Part shown: piece after piece, positions 10,239 to 19,826 of the stretch
How the letters are laid out: each line of letters begins with the position of its first letter
How positions within the stretch are numbered: position 1 is the first letter of the stretch
Assembly (NCBI RefSeq): GCF_016714285.1
Contig: NZ_JADJNN010000001.1
Location: forward strand, 62,001 to 126,000
Length of the DNA stretch: 64,000 nt
Direction: 5' to 3'
DNA from: Nannocystis sp.
GTDB lineage: Bacteria > Myxococcota_A > Polyangia > Nannocystales > Nannocystaceae
Made by a program: the position numbers and the translations under genes
Notes under the pieces: generated by a model
What the model was told of the DNA's origin: nothing
What the model saw: only the letters and a program-made list of their open reading frames with translations
Database searches by the model: none

Positions 10239-11411
10239 TCAGTCTTCGAGGATGTGGACATAACGGCCTCCAGGTCGGACGCGAGGGTCCGAGATCTGGC
10301 TGGCCGGGTCGTTCTGGAGTCGGGTGTAGGTGGTGTCTCCCAGCGCCCGTCGCACGATCTGGATGTCGGCCAGATCGATGTCGTCGAGGAGCCACGGAGA
10401 GTGCGTTGTGACGATCACTTGAACGCCGCGGAGGCTCGCGTCCTTGAGGTGGTTTAGCACCTTGCGCACCGCGACCGGATCGAGGCCGTTCTCGACCTCT
10501 TCGATGCAAAGCAGGCTGGGCCCGGTCGGGTGGGCGAGGAGGGCGAAGATCGCGGTCATTCGCCGCGTGCCCTCCGAGAGCATCCATGCGGGGATGGCGA
10601 ACTGCTTGCGCCCCGCCTTTCCCTTGTAGACGATATTCTCTTTCAGCGCATAGTTTCCCGCGCGGACATCGCCGCCGCGGACAACTTCGATGTCGCGGAA
10701 GTCGGGGAGTACGGACTGCAGCATCTCGAGGAGTTCTTCGCGCCCTTCGCTGTCGAGCTCCTCGATGAGCGCGGGGAGGGTGGCGCCCACTTCGTCGAGG
10801 AGGGGCGCGAGGGACGGGCGCTTGAGCGGCGCGCTGCGTGCGAGGTCGGTGGGCTCGAGGCGCAGGAACACCGCGTTTTGCCAGAACGTGGTGATGTCTG
10901 TCCCCGTGATCGAGAACTTGGGTGGAGGCAGCAGTTCGTCGAGCCTCGTCAACGCCAGGCGATCGGGCGCGGGGAATCTGCTGCGGTCGGTGGCACGTGC
11001 GCCGTCTTTGTCCGTCCAGAGCAGCAGTTCACCGATGGGCTTCGCGGGAGCGCCGATACGGAGCTCCTCCAACGCGACCACCGCGACCTCATCGCGTTGT
11101 TCGATGCCGCAGGTATAGCGAGCGAAGGCGCCGTCGGCGGCCTCCAATCGCGTCTTGAGCGTAAAGCCGGGGCGCTCGGCCGAGTAGCGGTGGTTGATGA
11201 GGTCGCGGATGCCGTTGTAGCGGTCACACGCCACGTTGACCGTTTGGCGCACCGACGTATCGATCCACTGGAGGGCCTCGAGGAGCGTGCTCTTGCCGGC
11301 GCCATTTCGCCCGATGAGCACGTTGAACGGGCCCAGCGGGACGTCTGTGAGCTCGTACGCCGCCTTGAAGCGGTGCAGGCTTACTGCGGTGAGGTGGAGT
11401 GGGGTGGTCAC
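10239..11411 (-). CDS. ABC-type AAA ATPase (AAA_21-like), first gene of the embedded cassette
   Basis: 390 residues from a GTG at 11411-11409. Walker A GRNGAGKST at 34-42, signature LSEGTRRM, Walker B LLCIEEVENGLDP and H-loop VTTHSPWLLD, in the order of SMC/RecF-type ATPases. It is followed 7 bp later by the TOPRIM-like gene. ATPase plus TOPRIM pairs include OLD/GajA and PARIS-type systems, but the partner here is not clearly one of those. It sits 64 bp after drmMI on the same strand, so it is probably co-transcribed with DISARM. The frame is fully intact, unlike the neighbouring drm genes. Confidence 0.83.
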   Translation of the reverse strand: MTTPLHLTAVSLHRFKAAYELTDVPLGPFNVLIGRNGAGKSTLLEALQWIDTSVRQTVNVACDRYNGIRDLINHRYSAERPGFTLKTRLEAADGAFARYTCGIEQRDEVAVVALEELRIGAPAKPIGELLLWTDKDGARATDRSRFPAPDRLALTRLDELLPPPKFSITGTDITTFWQNAVFLRLEPTDLARSAPLKRPSLAPLLDEVGATLPALIEELDSEGREELLEMLQSVLPDFRDIEVVRGGDVRAGNYALKENIVYKGKAGRKQFAIPAWMLSEGTRRMTAIFALLAHPTGPSLLCIEEVENGLDPVAVRKVLNHLKDASLRGVQVIVTTHSPWLLDDIDLADIQIVRRALGDTTYTRLQNDPASQISDPRVRPGGRYVHILED

Positions 11412-11475
11412 GAGTTCTCGCGTCTTGGGCCAGGGTACCAGGGATGACGGTGCTGGAGAATCGGGGATCCAGGGG

Positions 11476-14400
11476 CTAGTCCTCGTCGGGGGAGGAGCGA
11501 GGACTGGGTGGAGGGGGTGGCCTTCTTGGCGGCGGACTTGCTGGCCTTCTTGGCGGGCTTGGGTGGGGACTTGGTGGTGGAGCTGGGGGGCCGGCGAGGC
11601 GCTCCTCGGCGGCGCGCTGCTGGTTCAGGTCGAGGAGGCGGGCCAGGACCTCGTCGTGGAAGTCTTGCGGCCAGCGGTAGCGCCAGGGCTTCTTCCTGGC
11701 GCGGGCGCGCGGGGCTTCGTCGGCGTCGGGCTCGTCGTCGGGCTCGTCGTCGAGGCGGAACTCGCAGGTGGCGCGCTCGGCGAGGTCGGTCCAACCGTAG
11801 GCCGTCAGCACGGCGCGGTCCATCTCGGCGTGGAGCTCGCGTAGCTTGAGGATGTCGGGGGCGTGCTCGTCGGGGTCGTGGAAGCGGTTGTACGTCTTTG
11901 TTAGACCCTCGTTGTTGCGGACCATGAGGTCGGCGCGAAAATCGTAGTATTGCATGCTAGTTTGCGAAAGGTTAGAGTCATGTTGCCAATTGAGAGGGAA
12001 TGGGAAGGTCTGGAAGCAGTCAGATGGAGTGTAAACAGGATCATCCTTCATGCTTGAGCCGAAGAATGCCGCCCAAACCTCGTGTACTCGAGACTGCAGC
12101 ATTGCAAGTGCTGAATCGTTTTGCTGCGCGAACACGATTAGCTTCTGATCGAAGACGTAGGTGCTTGGGAGCCAGGTGAACAGGCGGTACTTCGCCGTTT
12201 GGCAAGTTGCGAGGATCCGTTGTAACCCTGCGATAGCTCGCTGGAGAGCCACGCGTCGTTCCCCATATAGCCACCAAGTCTTTCGATAAGTTTCGCGGTT
12301 GTTCTTCGCCCTCTCCGGTCGGACCCTGGCTTCAATGATGCTCATAAGCTTGGGCCATCGGCGAGCTTCCACTTCGGTCATGTCACCGAAATTGATTGCG
12401 TGGCGTCGAGGCTGCGGGCTTGGATTATCATTGACATCTTCGCCGCCGATGTAAGGATGTATAAGCGCCGAGTATTCAGGCGCCTGAGCGAGAATTTCAT
12501 GCATTGCTGAGGATGGCGAGGCTTTCTCGTCGTCATCGTCAAAAAGGAAGCCTTGTCCGTATACCTTGACTCCTTGAAAGCTGATTCCTTCGTTGGCCGA
12601 CAGACGTGAAGGGTCGGTGTCACCGCCAGAGTGGAACAGGAATGCTGAGATGCGTTCGACGGCCTTGCCGTCGAGTATTTTTGGCGTGGTCGGACCACGA
12701 CGGATGCATATGATGCTGACAATCACCGCTGCGAGCCCGGGCCAACAGAAGCCTTCTTTCGGCAAAATAAATGCTCCCTTCATGTTCGCAAATTGTGCGA
12801 AGTCCTACGTTCCTCGTGTCTCCTTGCGCAACGGTGTTCGTGGCGATGATTCCCAAGGTTCCATTGCGACGTAGTAGTGTGAATATGCGCTGAATGAAGT
12901 ATGCGATAATGTCAGCGTTCCCGTGGGGTTGCAGAAAGGCTGTTAGGAGCCAGTCGAGATAAGAGAGGCTGATGGTGCTCGATATGCGGGCGCCGCCAAG
13001 AAATGGCGGGTTCCCCACGAAGCAATCAAACCCCGGATTCCCGCGATCAAAAACCTCCGGAAACTCGATCTCCCAGTGAAACGGCGTCATCGGCCGTTCG
13101 CCGCTGCGCAGCTCCGCATTCATCTGCTCGAGCCGGTTGAGCGCTCGCGGGTCGCCCTTCTGCGCCGGCTGGACGGTCTCCTTAAAAATCTCCTCCCGCC
13201 GCTGATTCCGTTTCTTCTCCGAATCCTCCGCAAAGAACGCGAAGATCGCCGCATCCCCGATCAGCCGCGCCTCGTGGATCGCGTCGTCCGCACTTTTCAG
13301 CGTGCTGCGTTTCGCAGCGTCCTGCTCATCCCCGTAGTCATGGATCTCGCGCCGCAGCGCGGTCGCCTTGCCGACCTGCTGGCGCATGTGCTCGAAGATC
13401 GCCCCTTGAAAGCGTGTCTCGTGGTCCCACCTAAATTCCGCGATCTGCCCCTTATCCAGCCCCACCAGGCTATCCCCATGCTTGAGCGCATGATCCAAAA
13501 ACGTAAACGGGTGGTCCTTCGCCAGCGTCACGAGCCACAGCGACAGCTTCGCCATCTCCACCGCCAGCGGGTTCTTGTCCACCCCATACAGGCAGCGTTG
13601 CGCCACCAATCTCCGCGCGTGCAGGTCCGGGTCCTCGTCCGCCGGAATTATCGGCATCGCCTTGTGTACATCCCACGCGCGGCGCAGCTGTTCGCCGAGC
13701 TGGCGCGCCGCCTCCACCAGAAACGCCCCGGAGCCCATCGCGGGGTCGCAGAGCTTCAGCTCCAGGATCTGCGCCGGGGTCGGGCGCTCGCCGAGTGCCT
13801 CGAGCACGGGCCGCAACGTCGTGCGAACGATCGGCCCGGTGAGGCTACGCGGCGTATAGTGCGATCCAGACTTGCGGCGCTCCTCGCCGGGCTGGAGATA
13901 CAGGCTCCCTGCCGGCACGATCGCGGGCGTGCGCGGGCTTTGTTTGCGACCGAGAGCGGCGACGATATCGTCGGCGTTCTTCGCGGCCTTCAGGGCCGCC
14001 AGACCCGCGCCGGTGAGGTCGCATCCGGCATGCTCCTTCAAGAACTTTGCCCGCGCGTCTGGCTTTTGGGACAGCACGATCGCCAGGTCGACCACCACAT
14101 GCTGCGGCCGCACCGCGATGCTCGGGCCGGTCGCGCGCTCCAGCTTGAACCCCATCATCGACTCATACACCGACCCGATCTGTTCGACATCGAGGGTGCG
14201 ATACGACAGCCGCTCCCCGTCGAGGATCAGCAAGCCTTGCAGCACGCGCCAGAGCACCCCGTCGGGCACGCGGGGCGCCTCGCGGCGTTCGCCGGGCTGC
14301 CACGCCTCGCCGCGTGTGCGGCCCTCGAGGAAGGGATAGCTATCGGGGTCGAAGAGGCGGCCTTCGCGGGCGGGCAGGTGGAGGCGGTCGTGGGTCCCGC

Positions 14401-15424
14401 CGGTGTAGACCAGGCGGAACAGGGACAGCAGGGCGGCCCAGGCGCCGAAGCGCTGGTCCATGGTATCGGGGTTACGGCCCGCGTCCTCGCGGAGGCGGAG
14501 GTACAGGCCGGTCACGCTGTAGTGGGCGGCCCAGGTCGGCTCGCCGGGCATCAGGCCGCGGTCCTCCGCGTAGAGCAGGAACACCAGGCGGAGCAGGACC
14601 GTCAGCAGGCCGCCGTAGATATGTTGGGGGTCGTCCGTCGACAGCGCCCCGAGCAGCTCGCCGCGGGTCGCCTCATCGGCCGCCTGGAAGCCGCGGAGCA
14701 GCTCGAGCAGCGCCCCGAGCACCTGTTCGGCCAGGCGGGTCGACACCTCATTCTGGTACTTGCGAGATTCGCTGAGCAGCGCGGGCAGGCGGCGAGAGTC
14801 GGACTCGCTGAACAGGCGGTCGGCGCCGAGCAGCATCAAGCACGCCCCGAGAGACTGGCGGCCAGCCACGCTGGCCATGAACTCGAGCGGGAAGCTCAGG
14901 TGGCCCGACGTCTCGCCGCGGGGCGCGTACACCAGGCGGAGCAGCGCCCCGTTGTGGAGCAGCCCGATCGGCACGCCGGTCTCGCGCAGAAGGCGCTCGA
15001 ACTTCGCTTGCGGCGGCGCGTCCCAATTGTGGGCAGATGCTTCGGCGGGGGCGTCGAGATCTGTCCCCGGGGGCAGGTCCTGGATTAAGAGGAGCCAGGG
15101 GTGGTCGGTGGAATTGCTGTCGGGGACCGCGAATGTGGGGCGGAGCGTCTCGCCGTATTCGGGGAGCGGGTGGGCGAGCGTATCGGGCAGCTCCGGGCCG
15201 CCGGGGGCGCCGGCAATGTCCGTACTACGCCAGCCGAGCAGCCCCTGCGCCAGCCCTGTGAACGGGAACGGGCGGGGCAGGGCGCGCAGGCGCTGCTGCG
15301 GCTCGCTGACCTGCTCCGACACGATCGCCTGGGCGGCGAGCAGGGCGTGGGGGGAGACCACGAGGCCGACCGGCTGGAGGTAGCCGATCCATTCCTTGTG
15401 CGCGTGGAGGGGGTCCTGGGCCAT
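11476..15424 (-). CDS. drmMI: DISARM DNA adenine methyltransferase DrmMI, frameshifted
   Basis: About 1,316 residues from the ATG at 15424-15422, 14 bp after the drmD stop. It carries N6-adenine methyltransferase motifs: CDPAMGSGAFLVEA (motif I, near residue 560) and DCFVGNPPF (motif IV, near 805), within a type IIG-like protein with a long N-terminal region and a C-terminal target-recognition part. It would mark host DNA so DISARM spares self. One indel near 12745 is needed to join YFAERR to WPGLAAVIVSI. The last 40 codons are also ambiguous: a Lys-rich frame (KPAKKASKSAAKKA) competes with a Pro-rich one. Base composition drops noticeably at 11,940-12,860, as is common for recognition domains. 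Order and size fit class 1 DISARM. Confidence 0.88.
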
Positions 15425-15438
15425 GTCTGTCTTTTGGG

Positions 15439-18400
15439 TCAGGCGGAGACGGGCCAGAGGTAGACGAGGCCGACGGGCTCGACGCGGACCGCCTGGACCA
15501 CGTAGCCGCGCTGGATCGCCGCGGGGGCGCGGTCGGCCTCGCGGGCGAGCTCGGGGAGGCGAATATCCCAGTAGCGGCGGTCGGCGGCGAGCTGGCGGCG
15601 CTCGTGTTCTTCCTTGAAGTCGAGGCCGAGCTGGCTGGCGTCGTGCTCGGCGATCTTGCTGTGGATGCGGGCGATCTGGGCGGTGATCACCTGGGCGAGG
15701 GCGGTCGACTCCTGCTCGCCGCGGCGGCGCAGCTGCTTCTCGGCGGCGGCGATGCGCTCGCGGGCGCGGGCCTCGAGCTGGGGGAGCAGCTCGGCGACAT
15801 CGCGCTGGGCGTGGGCGCGGAGGCGGTGTTGCAGGGCCTCGGGGACCTCGCGCAGGCGCGGCGTGGCGAGCGAGTGCTCGAGCTGGGCCAGGACCTCGTC
15901 GCGGGCGGCGACCGGGAGGGCGGTCAGCTTCTTGCGGCCGCGGAGGTCGGGGTCGACCCACTGCGCGGCGATGGCGAGGACCTCGTCGTGGAGGCGGGCG
16001 GCGCGGGGGCCGTAGAGCGAGAGGCGGCCGAGGACCAGGAGCTTGGGCTCGGGGTCGTCGCTGCGCAGGACGCAGGCGCGGGTGAGCTCGTCGTGGAGGA
16101 AGCCCTGGGAGCGGAAGCGGCCGAGCAGGCGCTGGACGACGCGGTGCTCGAGGTGGAGGTGGACGACCTCGCCGTCGAGGCTGCGGGGGTCGCGAAACAC
16201 GATCGGTCGGATCGGTGCCTCGCGGCGCCACTCCCAGGGCTTTTGGTCGCGGCGACGGGGGACGCGGAGGGTGTCGAGGGTGGCGGCCCAGGTCGGGTCG
16301 GCGCCGGCGCGGCGGTCGAGGGCGGGGATCCGCCAGCGGGCGCGGGCGGGGTCGTTATCGGTGGTGTCGAGCTGCGCGAGGGGTTCGGCGCCGAGGAGCT
16401 CGAGCGAGGCACTGAGGGCGCCGCGGAAGTGCTCGTCGCTGAGGCCGAGCCAGGCCTGGGATTCCGCGAGCAGGGCGCGCAGCTCCTGGACGCGGAGCTT
16501 GAGGTCGTGCTGACGCTTGCGGACCTGCTCGAGCTCGCGGTCGATCTGGAGGTCGAGGAGGGTCTTTCGGCGCGGCTCCTGGGCGGCGATCTGGGCCGTG
16601 AGGTCGGCCTCGCGGGTGTGGGCGATGCCGCCGCGCAGCAGCTCCTCGAGGTTGCGCTCGACGACCGGGGGAGAGGCTGCCGAGCTCGCGGTGAATGGTG
16701 GCAGTCTTGCGGACCAGGACGTCGAGGACGCGGTCCTCGGCGCGCTGGGGGAGCACGAAGTAGCGACAATGGACAATTGGCGAGCGCTGGAGCTTGCGGT
16801 CGATGCGACCGTTGCGCTGCTCCATGCGGCCCGGGTTCCAGGGGATGTCGAAGTGGAACAGGTCGGCGCAGTGGTTCTGCAGGTTGACGCCCTCGCGGGC
16901 GGCGTCGGTGGCGACGAGGATCCGCAGCGGGTGTTTGGCGGGGTCGGCGTTGAAGGCGTGCTTGATCTGTTCGCGGGCCTCGTCGCCCATGCCGCCGTGG
17001 AAGGCGGCGATCCGGCGGCTGGCGTCGTCGGTGGATTCGATGGCGGCGGAGATCTGGTGGATCAGGTAGCGCTTGGTGTCGGCGTATTCGGTGAAGAGGA
17101 GGACGCGGCGGTTGGTCCAGGCGGCGCCGGGCTGGCCGAGGTCGGGGCAGCCGTGGAGCCCCAGCCACTCGAGGAAGCGGCGGACGCGGGCGTCGGGGAG
17201 GTGGCGGGCGGATTCAGCGATTCTGGCCATCTCGGCGAGGAGGGCGCGCTCCTCGGGGCCGAGGGTCGGGGACCGCGACGTGATGAGCTCGACCTGGGCG
17301 GCGTCCTCGCGGGCGAGCTCGTCGTCGGGGAGCTCGGCGCGCTCGTCGTCGGAGCCTGTCCCTTCGGACAGGTCGAAGGTTTCGGCATCGGTGGCCGGGG
17401 TGGGGTGTTTGTCGATCGCGCGGCGGTGGACGGCGAGGGTGCTGGCGAACGCCTCGATCGAGGAGAGCAGGCGCTTTTGCAGGGCGATGATCACCAGCAG
17501 GCCGGCGCTGCGCTGGCTGCGGGGGGCGGCGGCGAGGCGGGCTTCACGGAGCTCGCGGTAGCGCTGCAGGAGCCTTGAGAGGTGCAGCTCGGGGGCGTCG
17601 TCGGGGAGGTGGTCGATGACCTCGGGGACGACGCGGCGGTCGGGGAAGTCGTCGGTGGAGATCTCACGGAGGTCGCTCTTGAGGCGGCGGACCATGACCT
17701 CGTCGAGCAGACGAGCGTCGGGCTGGACGCCGCGGCAGAAGCGGTCGGGGTCGAGGATCTCGAGCAGGGCGCTGAAGGAGTTGCTGTGGCCGTTGTGCGG
17801 CGTGGCGGAGAGGAACAGGCGGTGCTCGAAGCGCTGGGCGAGCTCGCGGATGGCGCGGGTGAAGTGGGAGTCGACGGCGTAGCGGGCGCCCGAGGCGGGG
17901 GCGGCGTTGTGGGCCTCGTCGAGGATCAAGAGGGATTGCGCGGTGGTCTCGGTGTCAGTGGTTTCGGGGCGCAGCCACTCGCGCAAGGGGGCGGCGTAGG
18001 CCTCGTCGCGCAGGAGCGGGTGCGAGATGATGAAGCGCGTGTGGGTGGTCCACGGGTTGACGCCGTAGCCGCGCTCGCGGCGGCAGGCGGCGACGTAGTC
18101 GCGGTCGAAGATGACGAAGGTGAGGCCGAAGCGCTGCTCCATCTCCTCCTGCCACTGGCGGACGACGGAGGGCGGACAGGCGACGACGACCTGGCGCACG
18201 CGCTGGCGCAGGAGCATCTCGCGGAGGATGAGGCCGGCCTCGATGGTCTTGCCGAGGCCGACGTCGTCGGCGATGAAGAGGCGCACGCGCGGCATGGCGA
18301 GGGCCATGCGCAAGGGCTCGAGCTGGTAATCCTTGACCTCGATGCCGGCGCGGTACGGGGCCTGGAACAGCCTGGGGTCGGTCGCGGTGACGCAGCTCCA

Positions 18401-19012
18401 GCGCAAAGTGTGGAGATAGGCGGAGAACAGGTCGGGGCGGTCGAAGCCGCGGCTGGCGACGCGGTCCCACGAGGCGCGGCCGAGGATCCGGGCGTCGAGC
18501 TCGTGCTCCCATAACACCTCGAGGGGGGCGCCCTGGGCGTCGTCCTCGAGGCAGGAGAGGCGCAGGAGGGTGGCGTGGCCGGGGTGCGGCGGCGGGACGA
18601 CCTCGTTGACGAGGTACTGGCGGGCGCGGACGTGGACGATCTGGCCGGGCTCGAGCGGGGAGGCGTCGCGCCAGGGGGTGGTGGAGTGCGCCGGGCGGGG
18701 TTGGGATGGTGGGTCGGGGGTGGCGGTGGGGTCGTCGTCCGGGGTGGGCTGGCCGAGCAGGCGGGCGACGATCGGGGACTTGTCGCGGCCGGCGTCGGGG
18801 AGGCCGTGAGCGCGGCAGATGTCCTTGAGCTCGTCGCGCAGGAGGAGGTCGAGGAGCTTCGGGAGGGTGGCCTTCTTGGAGCGGGCGAGCAGCTCGACGT
18901 GGGCGTCCTTCGACTCGGCAGCGGCGAGCTTGAGCTCGAAGGCGTCGACGAGCTCGCGCAGGCGGGCCTTGGTCAGGACCTGGAGGGCGGAGCGCTTGTC
19001 GGGCTGGGGCAT
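15439..19012 (-). CDS. drmD: DISARM SNF2-like helicase DrmD, frameshifted
   Basis: About 1,190 residues from the ATG at 19012-19010. SNF2-family motifs: DVGLGKTIEAGLI near residue 250, LILDEAHN near 362, LFTEYADT, and the C-terminal helicase motifs DAAREGVNLQ and QRNGRIDR near 736. A long coiled-coil-rich C-terminal half follows (many Glu/Arg/Gln). The presence of DrmD with DrmMI defines class 1 DISARM. A single-base indel in a run of Cs near 16,675 separates SLSP from VVERNLEELL; homopolymer position makes a sequencing error likely. It is the first gene of the island; no clear promoter can be named, and the 400 bp upstream is a scar zone. Confidence 0.88.
17355..17372. repeat. CCTGTCC/GGACAGG palindrome inside drmD
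   Basis: A perfect 7-bp inverted repeat, CCTGTCC and GGACAGG around a CTTC loop, lies in a linker of drmD that encodes DLSEGTGSDD. The same kind of element occurs at 27073-27088, 55765-55780 and 63520-63537, with related forms at 15061-15076 and four times at 59247-59420. Confidence 0.7.
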
Positions 19013-19118
19013 GCGCGAGCGGATGGGGACGGTATCACGCTTCGGGCTGCATCGGCGGAGGGGCAAGTCCCGACGTCCTGTCGTTGAGCGCGTGCTTGCC
19101 GGTCCCGCCTCGGCCTTG

Positions 19119-19207
19119 TGCGACGATCCGCAAGAAGGCCGAGTGGCTCCTGAACAAGGCCGAGGGCCGGGGTCTCTGGGCCCGCCTGTTCGGCTGAGCG
19201 TGATGCG
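19119..19207 (+). pseudogene. 3' end of a thioredoxin gene
   Basis: The plus strand reads 24 codons (ATIRKKAEWLLNKAEGRGLW onwards) to a TGA at 19194-19196. It matches the 3' end of the thioredoxin-like gene at 37350-37728 at roughly 92-94% over about 88 bp, including 11 bp past the stop, but nothing upstream of 19119 is thioredoxin-like. It is therefore a detached 3' fragment, lying about 110 bp from the drmD start at the right edge of the DISARM island. It could be a recombination scar or a duplicated target left by insertion. Confidence 0.65.
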
Positions 19208-19382
19208 AGGTGCTCTTCATACACTGACGCTGTTGACCGCGAGCGGCCGCCGGACAGGTCGTCGTCGCGGAACTTTGGGCTTGAAACTTCCGAGCACTGC
19301 CTCCTTATGGACGGGGAGGCGAGCATGGACGAGAGGCAGCGACCGACGGCGAGACCGGGGGCGAAGGGCTGGACGCTCGCCC

Positions 19383-19418
19383 TCGTGCCGATGTCGGGGG
19401 CGCCTATCTCGGTGATCC
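19383..19418 (-). repeat. Short copy of a segment of the sigma/AgmX gene
   Basis: 36 bases here match 23966-24001 with two mismatches, in the same orientation. On the minus strand both encode ITEIGAPDIGT. At 23966 this lies inside the C-terminal region of the sigma-factor fusion; here it follows directly after the peptide gene stop at 19427 and the frame continues without a start. It looks like a remnant of a paralogous gene. Together with the thioredoxin tail it fills the gap 19,013-19,426, where I see no intact gene. Confidence 0.5.
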
Positions 19419-19426
19419 GTGACCCG

Positions 19427-19789
19427 TCAGCTGGCGCGGTGCTGCTCGAGCGCCTTGCGCAGGGCCGGGAGCGCCTGGTGGATCTCGTCGCAGGCGTGCA
19501 GGTAGGCGACGGCCTGGGCGTGGAGGGCGGCGAGCTCGTCGGGGTCGCCCTTGCGGAGGGCGTCGCCGATCGCGTAGAGCGGCTGCATCGCGGTCACGGG
19601 TTGTGCGGCCTTCACGGTGCTCTTGCCGACGACCCTCTCGATCTGCGGGAGGGCCGCGCGGACCTGGGCCTCGCTGGCGATGTAGGTCTCGGCGTCGGCG
19701 AGCAGCGAGCTCATCTTGGCGGCGTCCTTGGAGGAGGCGGCTTGCTGCATCGGGATGCCGTAGAGCGGTCGGATGGTTCTTGCTGCCAT
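19427..19789 (-). CDS. DUF1843 / Y-X10-GDL-type peptide with two repeats
   Basis: 120 residues from an ATG at 19789 with an AAGGAGA ribosome site 9 bases upstream. Two copies of a roughly 50-residue unit can be aligned: RPLYGIPMQQAASSKDAAKM with a helical tail, and QPLYAIGDALRKGDPDEL with a helical tail. This matches the small DUF1843 proteins whose signature is Tyr, ten residues, then Gly-Asp-Leu; here the GDL is degenerate (KDA in copy 1, GDP in copy 2). Such peptides are encoded beside a dedicated radical SAM protein, which is exactly the upstream neighbour, 37 bp away. It is probably the substrate of that enzyme. The chemistry is unknown to me. Confidence 0.75.
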   Translation of the reverse strand: MAARTIRPLYGIPMQQAASSKDAAKMSSLLADAETYIASEAQVRAALPQIERVVGKSTVKAAQPVTAMQPLYAIGDALRKGDPDELAALHAQAVAYLHACDEIHQALPALRKALEQHRAS

Positions 19790-19826
19790 GTCGATAGTCT
19801 CCTTGTCGTGATTGTCGGCGTGGTGG

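Noticed and set aside
9416..11411. The AAA ATPase and TOPRIM-like pair as a PARIS (AriA-AriB) system
   Set aside because: The partner lacks features I can tie to AriB/DUF4435, and only general ATPase-TOPRIM layout is shared.
16660..16690. Programmed frameshift in drmD
   Set aside because: Similar indels affect most genes of the island and of 28-43 kb, often at homopolymers; no slippery site with a stimulatory structure is evident.
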